A stretch of DNA of 64,000 nt from assembly GCF_015751905.1 (NCBI RefSeq), contig NZ_JADOUF010000001.1, positions 7,564,001 through 7,628,000 on the forward strand. Reading direction: 5' to 3'. Below, one piece after another: positions 58,846 to 64,000 of this stretch. A program made the position numbers and the translations under genes. The number at the start of each line of letters is the position of its first letter. Positions within the stretch are counted from its first letter, which is position 1. A model generated the notes under the pieces. It saw only the letters and a list, made by a program, of their open reading frames with translations. It searched no databases and was not told the DNA's origin. The DNA is from Longispora fulva. Lineage in GTDB: Bacteria > Actinomycetota > Actinomycetes > Mycobacteriales > Micromonosporaceae.

Positions 58846-59652
58846 TCAGCGGGTGTCGGTGAGGGCCACTCGGAGGCCGGCGAGGGTTCTGGTCAGTAGG
58901 CGCGACACCTGGACCTGGGAGATGCCCAGCTCCGCGGCGATCTCCGCCTGGGTTCGGTACTCGAAGAAGCGCAGGGCGACCATCCGCTTCTCCCGCTCGG
59001 GGAGCTGGCTGAGCAGCGGGCGGAGCGCCGCGCGGAACTCCACCGAGTCCAGCGCCTGGTCGGGGGCCGCCCGGTCGGCGTTGTCCAGGGGGACGACGCA
59101 GAGGCGTTCGCTCTCCAGGGCCTCGGAGACCGCCGCCGCCGACGAGCCCAGGGTGCCGGCCAGCTCGACCAGGGTCGGGGCCCGGCCGAGGCGCTGGTGC
59201 AGCTCGGCGGACGCCCGGCTGGCGGCCGAGCGCAGCTCCTGGAGCCGGCGGGGCAGCCGCAGCGTGTTGCTCTTGTCCCGCAGGTGCCGCTGGAGCTCGC
59301 CGGTCATGGTCGGCGTCGCGAAGGTGGTGAACTCCGCGCCCCGGTCCGGGTCGTAGCGGTCCATGGCCTTGAGCAGCCCGACCATCGCGACCTGGATCAG
59401 GTCGTCGAAGTCCTCGCCCCGGCCCTTGAACCGGCGGGCGAGCCCCTTGACCAGCGGCATGTGCCGCCCGACCAACTGGGTGCGCAGCGCGCGCCACGGC
59501 CGGGAGTACTGCTCCGCCGCGGCGAGCCGGGCGAGGAGTTCGCGGGTCTCAGGTTCGGGTGCTTTATCAAGATAAATCGACGGAAAGTAGCTGAGTGGCT
59601 CGACCGAGCGACTGGGTCGCGGGATCATGGTCGTCAGCGTGGCTGTCGTCAT
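58846..59652 (-). CDS. SigB/SigF-family sigma factor
   Basis: 268 residues. Region 2 is FDDLIQVAMVGLLKAMDRYDPDRGAEFTTFATPTMTGELQRHLRD, region 3 SSAAAVSEALESERL, and region 4 RMVALRFFEYRTQAEIAAELGISQVQVSRLLTRTL. These place it in the group 3 stress/sporulation sigma factors. The ATG overlaps the anti-sigma stop, giving the rsbW-sigF order known from mycobacteria and Bacillus. It would be held inactive by the anti-sigma factor and freed by an anti-anti-sigma factor not found here. Confidence 0.9.
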   Translation of the reverse strand: MTTATLTTMIPRPSRSVEPLSYFPSIYLDKAPEPETRELLARLAAAEQYSRPWRALRTQLVGRHMPLVKGLARRFKGRGEDFDDLIQVAMVGLLKAMDRYDPDRGAEFTTFATPTMTGELQRHLRDKSNTLRLPRRLQELRSAASRASAELHQRLGRAPTLVELAGTLGSSAAAVSEALESERLCVVPLDNADRAAPDQALDSVEFRAALRPLLSQLPEREKRMVALRFFEYRTQAEIAAELGISQVQVSRLLTRTLAGLRVALTDTR

Positions 59653-60044
59653 CCGGCGCTCGCCCGACGCTTGGTCATCCGGATCGTCGCCACGCCGGCT
59701 TGCAGCTCGGCGGCGACGTCGGCGACCAGTGCGGCGAGAACCCGCCAGGCGAAGGTCTGGGTGTCCGGCAGAGCGCCGGTGGCCGGCGCGCTGATCGCGA
59801 CGGCCAGGCTGTCGGGCCCGACATCGAACCGACACGTCAGCTCGGTGTCCTGCGGGTTGCCGATCGCCGGGAGCAGCAGAGCGCACGCCTCGTCGACGGC
59901 GATCCGGAGGTCCTCGATCTCGTCGAGGGTGAAGTGCAACCGGGCCGCGAGGCCCGCCGTGGCGGTGCGAAGAACGGAGAGGTAGGCGCCGTCCGCCGGA
60001 ACGGTCAGCTCCACGATGTCGTCGGTCATCGTCTGGGCGGTCAT
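59649..60044 (-). CDS. RsbW-type anti-sigma factor
   Basis: 131 residues. The GHKL ATPase fold of anti-sigma factors is seen in VLRTATAGLAARLHFTLDEIEDLRIAVDEACALLL (N-box region). The C-terminal ATP-lid motifs are weak, with no clear DxGxG, so kinase activity may be reduced. It overlaps the sigma factor gene by 4 bases, as in usfX/rsbW-sigF operons, and should bind that sigma factor. ATG 60044 has AGGGGG upstream at a long spacing; ATG 60029 is possible. Confidence 0.82.
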   Translation of the reverse strand: MTAQTMTDDIVELTVPADGAYLSVLRTATAGLAARLHFTLDEIEDLRIAVDEACALLLPAIGNPQDTELTCRFDVGPDSLAVAISAPATGALPDTQTFAWRVLAALVADVAAELQAGVATIRMTKRRASAG

Positions 60045-60369
60045 GGTCTATCGACCCCCTGCTGAAGTCGTGGTCACGTGTAGCCAAACGGGCGGCGCGG
60101 CCATCGGTAATGGCCAGGTCCGGGTTACCCCGGTTTGCTCTTTCGAGGAGTCATCCTTCCGGCAAGGAGCCTTGATCGCAAGAGCCCAGGTGAAAGCACG
60201 GATGGCCGCCGAATGGCGAAAAGTCCACAGTATGCGGAGCGCGTCACGATCGGTGCCCGTTCGGAAACAGATGATCACAGTGATTCTCGCAAATTGCTGT
60301 CTTTCGTTTTATGGCCAATCGCTCACGCGGGATGCTTGGAACTCGGGCCGGAAGGCGTAAGGTGATGAG
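60045..60369. other. Gene-free divergent regulatory region
   Basis: Short frames here have no ribosome binding sites and unusual composition, so I leave them out. The interval is less GC-rich than its surroundings. It has GGCCAT-CGGTA-ATGGCC (60099-60115), a perfect 6-base inverted repeat about 55 bases upstream of the anti-sigma gene, and a TAAGGT box at 60358 serving the other side. Confidence 0.45.
60358..60363 (+). promoter_or_regulatory. Putative leaderless -10 box (TAAGGT-N6-GTG)
   Basis: TAAGGT stands six bases before GTG 60370 of the S26-like peptidase gene. No Shine-Dalgarno is present. Confidence 0.45.
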
Positions 60370-60684
60370 GTGTTCACAGTCCTCGTCGAGGGGCCGTCAA
60401 TGACGCCGACCCTGCACGACGGAGACAGGCTCATCGCGCGACGCGGTGGCCGGGCCATCCGCCCCGGCGACCTGGTCGCAGCCCGGTTCCGATCCCGTCC
60501 CGACACGATCGTGGTGCGGCGGGCCGACCGGCAGGTTCCCGACGGTTGGTTGCTGACCAGCGACAACCCGTTCGGCGAGGACGCTTCCGAATCCCCTGGC
60601 GTGGCGGAGATCTGCGGTCGGATCCTCTTCCGGGTCGCCCCACGTCCGGGCCCCCTGCACGGCCCCCCAGTCATTCTGAGCTAG
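60370..60684 (+). CDS. S26/S24-like peptidase, short form
   Basis: 104 residues. VLVEGPSMTPTLHDGDRLIARR holds the Ser of the SM motif of signal peptidase I/LexA-type Ser-Lys peptidases, and WLLTSDNPFGEDASES is the second conserved block. In active enzymes a lysine follows the middle strand (VKR); here it is TIVVRRAD, so the general base is Arg and activity is doubtful. It resembles the short actinobacterial proteins of the nickel superoxide dismutase maturation-protease type, but no sodN gene is near. It lies 7 bases upstream of the malic enzyme gene, presumably in one operon. Confidence 0.72.
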   Translation: MFTVLVEGPSMTPTLHDGDRLIARRGGRAIRPGDLVAARFRSRPDTIVVRRADRQVPDGWLLTSDNPFGEDASESPGVAEICGRILFRVAPRPGPLHGPPVILS

Positions 60685-60691
60685 GAGATCT

Positions 60692-61813
60692 GTGGACCCC
60701 GTCTTTGAACTGCACCGCGGCGGCAAGATCGCCGTCACTCCCACCGTGGGGCTGGACAGCAGGGAGGACCTCTCCCTGGCGTACACCCCGGGAGTAGCCA
60801 GGGTCTGCGAGGCCATCGCAGCCGATCCGACGCTGACCCGCGAGTACACGTGGGTGGGCAACACCGTCGCCGTGGTCACCGACGGCACGGCCGTCCTCGG
60901 GCTGGGCGACATCGGCCCACGCGCCGCCATGCCCGTCATGGAGGGCAAGGCAGCCCTGTTCAAGAAGTTCGGCGGCGTCGACGCCGTGCCGATCTGCCTC
61001 GACACCAAGGACCCCGACGCGATCGTCGAGATCGTCCGGGCCCTCGCGCCGTCGTTCGGCGGCATCAACCTGGAGGACATCTCCGCCCCGCGCTGCTTCG
61101 ACATCGAGCGCCGGCTGGACGACCTCCTCGACATCCCGGTCTTCCACGACGACCAGCACGGCACGGCCATCGTGGTCACGGCGGCCCTGCGCAGCGCGGC
61201 GACCCTGCTCGGGCGGGCGCTCGCCGACACCAGGGTCGTCGTGTCCGGGGCCGGGGCCGCCGGGGTGGCGGTCACGAACATGCTGCTGGCCGCCGGGGTC
61301 GGCGACGTCATCGTGGTCGACTCGCGCGGCGTCATCGACGCGGACCGGGGCGGCGTCAAGGCCGAGCTGGCGTCCCGGACCAACGTCTCGGGCATCCGGG
61401 GCGGGATCGGCGACGCCCTGCACGGGGCCGACGTGCTCGTCGGGGTGTCCGGCGGGCAGATCCCGGCGGAGGCGCTGGAGCGGATGGCCCCGGGCGGCGC
61501 GATCTTCGCCCTGGCCAACCCGAATCCCGAGGTGCACCCGGAGCTGGCGGCGCGGTACGCGAAGGTCGTCGCCACCGGGCGCAGCGACTTCCCGAACCAG
61601 ATCAACAACGTGCTGGCGTTCCCGGGCGTGTTCCGGGGCGCGTTGGACGCCCGCGCGACCCGGGTGACCGAGGCGATGAAGCTGGCCGCGGCGGAGGCGA
61701 TCGCCGGGCTCGTCGCCGACGACCTGCGCCCCGACCAGATCATCCCGAGCGCGCTGGACCCGAGGGTGGGGCCCGCGGTGGCGGCGGCGGTGGCGGCGGC
61801 ATCGAAGGTGTGA
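60692..61813 (+). CDS. NAD(P)-dependent malic enzyme (short bacterial form)
   Basis: 373 residues from a GTG with AGGAG upstream. LSLAYTPGVARVCEAI contains the catalytic Tyr and TDGTAVLGLGDIGPRAAMPVMEGKAALFKKF the catalytic Lys and substrate site. VFHDDQHGTAIVV gives metal ligands, VVSGAGAAGVAV the cofactor loop, and SDFPNQINNVLAFPG is conserved. It decarboxylates malate to pyruvate with formation of NAD(P)H. The short form lacks the phosphotransacetylase-like domain of MaeB. Confidence 0.93.
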   Translation: MDPVFELHRGGKIAVTPTVGLDSREDLSLAYTPGVARVCEAIAADPTLTREYTWVGNTVAVVTDGTAVLGLGDIGPRAAMPVMEGKAALFKKFGGVDAVPICLDTKDPDAIVEIVRALAPSFGGINLEDISAPRCFDIERRLDDLLDIPVFHDDQHGTAIVVTAALRSAATLLGRALADTRVVVSGAGAAGVAVTNMLLAAGVGDVIVVDSRGVIDADRGGVKAELASRTNVSGIRGGIGDALHGADVLVGVSGGQIPAEALERMAPGGAIFALANPNPEVHPELAARYAKVVATGRSDFPNQINNVLAFPGVFRGALDARATRVTEAMKLAAAEAIAGLVADDLRPDQIIPSALDPRVGPAVAAAVAAASKV

Positions 61814-61823
61814 GGTGTGGGTT

Positions 61824-61862
61824 GGTCACCCGCCGGGGCGCGGAGCGCCCCGGCGGGTGACC
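61824..61862. terminator. 18-base perfect terminator hairpin
   Basis: GGTCACCCGCCGGGGCGC (61824-61841) pairs with its exact complement (61845-61862) over a 3-base loop, 11 bases after the malic enzyme stop. The following stretch to 62076 shows no gene; it contains CCGC-TGG-GCGG near 61892. Confidence 0.8.
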
Positions 61863-62076
61863 GTGCACGGATCGGGGACCGCCGCTGGCCCCGCTGGGCG
61901 GTGCCGCCGCGCGCCGTGTGAGGAACGCGGCGTAACCGAAAATGGGTTTGATCTGGCCTTTGATCTGACGCCGGTGGCCCGCTGAGGGCGGGGATGCGAA
62001 GGCGGAGGCGTTTCTGCATACCGGTGTTGTATGCAGGAATGCCGACAACGCACGCATCGTCGTCCTCAGCGGGTCC

Positions 62077-62544
62077 TCACATGTAAAGGCCGCGGTGGTA
62101 GATCAGGGGGTTGGTCGACGCCGCGTCGAGGGCCTGGACGCGGCCGAGGACGAAGTCGTGGTCGCCGGTCGGGGTGACCGCCTCGATCACGCAGTCCAGC
62201 CACGCCGTCACGCCTTCCAGGATCGGCGCGCCCGAGTGCGGGGCCGGCAGCCAGGCCACGTCGGCGAACCGGTCCGCCCCCGGCGTCGCGAACAGCCGGG
62301 CCACGTCCTCCTGACCGGCGGCGAGGATGTTGACGCAGAACGCGCCGTGCCGGCGGATCGTCGGCCACGAGCCGGACGTGTGCGCGGGGAAGAAGCCGAT
62401 CAGCGGCGGGTCGAGCGACACCGACGTGAACGAGTTGATGCTCAACCCCGCCGGACCCTGCGGACCGAGCGTCGTGATCACGACGACGCCGGTGGGGAAG
62501 TGGCCGAGGACGCGGCGGTACTCGGCGGCGGGGATCACGGGCAT
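62077..62544 (-). CDS. Flavin reductase family protein
   Basis: 155 residues. YRRVLGHFPTGVVVITTLGPQGPAGLSINSFTSVSLDPPLIGFFP is the flavin-binding start of the FMN reductase split-barrel fold, followed by GAFCVNILAAGQEDVARLF and DHDFVLGRVQALD. These enzymes supply reduced flavin to monooxygenases; no partner oxygenase is adjacent. The ATG has CACAAT six bases upstream and no Shine-Dalgarno. Confidence 0.88.
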   Translation of the reverse strand: MPVIPAAEYRRVLGHFPTGVVVITTLGPQGPAGLSINSFTSVSLDPPLIGFFPAHTSGSWPTIRRHGAFCVNILAAGQEDVARLFATPGADRFADVAWLPAPHSGAPILEGVTAWLDCVIEAVTPTGDHDFVLGRVQALDAASTNPLIYHRGLYM

Positions 62545-62550
62545 CGGGTC

Positions 62551-62556
62551 ATTGTG
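62551..62556 (-). promoter_or_regulatory. Putative leaderless -10 box (CACAAT-N6-ATG)
   Basis: On the minus strand CACAAT lies six bases before ATG 62544. It conforms to the xAxxxT core seen at the other predicted leaderless starts. Confidence 0.35.
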
Positions 62557-62630
62557 CCGGCTCCAGGCCCCCGAGGTGACACCCGTGCGTGGGCGTGATG
62601 TCGCTCACGGTCCCGCCGGACCGGCGCTGA

Positions 62631-62636
62631 TAGGTT
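62631..62636 (+). promoter_or_regulatory. Putative leaderless -10 box (TAGGTT-N6-ATG)
   Basis: TAGGTT stands six bases before ATG 62643 of the oxidoreductase gene, without a Shine-Dalgarno. Confidence 0.45.
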
Positions 62637-62642
62637 CGCGGC

Positions 62643-63593
62643 ATGTTCGCCGCCTATGCCGCCCGGATCAGCCCGGAGGACCCCCTGTCGGCCCTGGAGG
62701 TCGGCGAGCTCGCCGCACCGGAGACCCCGGCCGACTGGGTCACCGTCGAAGTGCGGGCCAGCGCGCTCAACCACCACGACCTGTGGTCCCTGCGCGGGGT
62801 CGGCCTCGGCGAGGACGCCCTGCCGATGGTGCTCGGCTGCGACGCCGCCGGGGTGTACGACGGCCGCCGGGTCCTCGTCCACTCCGTGATCGGCGAGGGC
62901 GAGGACGAGACCCTCGACCCGCGCCGCACCCTGCTGAGCGAGAAGTGGCCCGGCACCCTGGCCGACACCGTCCGGGTCCCGGCGCGCAACGTGATCGACC
63001 TGCCCGACTCGATCAGCTTCACGGACGCGGCGTGCCTGCCGACGGCGTGGCTGACGGCGTACCGGATGCTGACCACCCGCGGGCGGTTGCCCAAGGGCGG
63101 CAGCGTGCTCGTGCAGGGCGCCGGCGGCGGGGTCGCCACGGCCGCGGTGGTCCTCGCGCACGCCCTCGGGGCCCGGGTGTACGCCACGAGCCGCTCCGCG
63201 GAGAAGCGCGCCCAGATCGAGGCACTGGGGGCCGTCGCGCTCGAGTCCGGCGCGCGGCTGCCCGAGCGGGTCGACGTCGTCGTCGAGACCGTCGGCAAGG
63301 CCACCCTCGACCACTCGATCAAGTGCACCGCCCCGGGCGGCCGGATCGTGGTGTCCGGCGCGACCAGCGGGCACCTGGCGACCGTGGACCTGCGCCGGGT
63401 CTTCTTCCTCCAGCAGGAGATCCTCGGCTCGACGATGGGCACCCGCGACGAGCTCGCCGCGCTGCTCGACCTCGTCGCCACGGCGGGGATCCGTCCGGTG
63501 ATCGACTCGGTCCGGCCGTTCGTCGAGGTCAGGGGTGCCTTCGAGGCGCTGGCCTCCGGTGAGGTGTTCGGGAAGCTCGTGCTGGAGCACTGA
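62643..63593 (+). CDS. MDR superfamily zinc-independent oxidoreductase (quinone reductase-like)
   Basis: 316 residues. The GroES-like N-terminal domain includes VRASALNHHDLWSLRGVG and VLGCDAAGVYDGRRV. The Rossmann domain has VLVQGAGGGVATAAVVLAHALGARVYATSRSAEKR, and DVVVETVGKATLDHSIKCTAPGGRIVVSG follows. The structural-zinc cysteine cluster is missing, as in quinone oxidoreductases. NADPH use is likely from the Ser-Arg after the second strand. The substrate is unknown. It converges on ackA with an 8-base gap. Confidence 0.85.
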   Translation: MFAAYAARISPEDPLSALEVGELAAPETPADWVTVEVRASALNHHDLWSLRGVGLGEDALPMVLGCDAAGVYDGRRVLVHSVIGEGEDETLDPRRTLLSEKWPGTLADTVRVPARNVIDLPDSISFTDAACLPTAWLTAYRMLTTRGRLPKGGSVLVQGAGGGVATAAVVLAHALGARVYATSRSAEKRAQIEALGAVALESGARLPERVDVVVETVGKATLDHSIKCTAPGGRIVVSGATSGHLATVDLRRVFFLQQEILGSTMGTRDELAALLDLVATAGIRPVIDSVRPFVEVRGAFEALASGEVFGKLVLEH

Positions 63594-63601
63594 CCAGGTC
63601 G

Positions 63602-64000
63602 TCAGGCCGTGAGCACCGACCGGGTCTGGGCGGCGATCTCCAGCTCCTCGTCGGTCGGCACCACGCACACCGCGATCCGCGCCCCCGCCGGGGAGATGAT
63701 CCGGGCCTGGCGGGACGGGACCTCGTTGAGCGCCGCGTCGATCTCGATGCCGAGCGGTTCGAGGCCGGCGAGGACCGCGGCCCGGACGACGGCGGAGTTC
63801 TCGCCCACCCCGGCCGTGAACGCGATCGCGTCGAGGCGGCCGAGGACGGCGTGGTAGGCGCCGACGTACTTGCGGATCCGGTGGCAGTACACGTCGAAGG
63901 CCAGTGCCGCCTCCGGGGCCGGGCTGGCCAGCAGGTCGCGCATGTCGGAGATACCGGCCAGGCCGAACAGGCCGGACCGGCGGTTGAGCAGCTCCTCCAC
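63602..64000 (-). CDS. ackA: Acetate kinase, C-terminal part
   Basis: The frame is open to the right edge, so at least 133 residues of the C-terminus are seen and the start lies outside. EELLNRRSGLFGLAGISDMRDLL, ALAFDVYCHRIRKYVGAYHAVLGRLDAIAFTAGVGENSAVVR (the second acetate kinase signature, with GVGENS) and CVVPTDEELEIAAQT are unmistakable. The enzyme interconverts acetate plus ATP and acetyl phosphate. A phosphotransacetylase gene would be expected upstream, beyond the window. Confidence 0.95.
   Translation of the reverse strand: MEELLNRRSGLFGLAGISDMRDLLASPAPEAALAFDVYCHRIRKYVGAYHAVLGRLDAIAFTAGVGENSAVVRAAVLAGLEPLGIEIDAALNEVPSRQARIISPAGARIAVCVVPTDEELEIAAQTRSVLTA

Noticed and set aside
60048-60365. 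Short frames on both strands in the divergent region before the S26-like gene
   Set aside because: No ribosome binding site or -10 spacing, non-typical amino acid composition, and the interval carries regulatory features.
1-64000. tRNA, rRNA, CRISPR arrays, transposases or phage genes
   Set aside because: I looked for cloverleaf-like and repeat-spacer patterns and for transposase or integrase motifs among the reading frames and found none that I could support.

Overview
The window is chromosomal DNA from a very GC-rich actinomycete. I place it in or near the Micromonosporaceae. This is an inference from gene content and order: a Scy/FilP coiled-coil pair beside ethylmalonyl-CoA pathway genes, a WhiB1-type protein, an XRE/DUF5753 plus DUF397 pair, a ~1620-residue NAD-glutamate dehydrogenase, and an RsbW/SigF-type pair. 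I see no rRNA, tRNA, CRISPR array, insertion sequence or prophage. The gene at the left edge (methyltransferase) and the one at the right edge (acetate kinase) are cut by the window.

Layout. 1-5129: end of a sugar/surface-polysaccharide operon with stop/start overlaps: C-methyltransferase, nucleotidyltransferase, PIG-L deacetylase, hexapeptide acyltransferase, pyruvyltransferase, FrhB-like Fe-S protein. A convergent asparagine-synthase-like gene, a lipoprotein, a hydrolase and an AI-2E-type permease follow (5307-9665). 9944-18120: Scy-like and FilP-like polarity proteins, then crotonyl-CoA carboxylase/reductase, methylmalonyl-CoA epimerase, thiolase, a small protein and MeaB. 18181-23935: FtsX-type permease with two ATPases, and an Asp23 protein. 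24056-32844: an isobutyryl-CoA-mutase-type large subunit, a YbbN-like protein, a ureohydrolase-fold protein and NAD-glutamate dehydrogenase. 33148-42758: membrane protein, DUF2199, a proposed aminophosphonate-degrading pair behind a DasR/PhnF-type operator, GH3 hexosaminidase divergent from a ROK regulator, ABC genes and a chagasin-like inhibitor. 42818-48546: YccF protein, HigBA-type toxin-antitoxin, DUF2786, PdtaS-like kinase, XRE/DUF397, hydrolase. 48712-52200: a secreted protease joining an M4 and an M28 domain. 52520-56252: sulfur assimilation (leader peptide, sulfite reductase, APS reductase, sirohydrochlorin chelatase). 56661-64000: WhiB1, lipid kinase, RsbW/sigma factor, S26-like peptidase, malic enzyme, flavin reductase, MDR oxidoreductase, acetate kinase.

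How genes work together. Ccr, epimerase, thiolase, MeaB and the acyl-CoA mutase all handle short branched or dicarboxylic acyl-CoAs. A 12-base sequence, CGATCGTTAAGG, is shared by the upstream regions of ccr and the mutase, which suggests common control. The sulfur genes supply sulfide and siroheme. Malic enzyme, glutamate dehydrogenase and acetate kinase are central metabolism.

Two signals recur across the window. Many starts have no Shine-Dalgarno but carry a TANNNT-like -10 box 6-7 bases upstream, so leaderless transcription looks common. Three unrelated genes carry CA[T/G]ACGGTTACG exactly six bases after the stop codon, directly before a terminator-like hairpin; I do not recognise this element.
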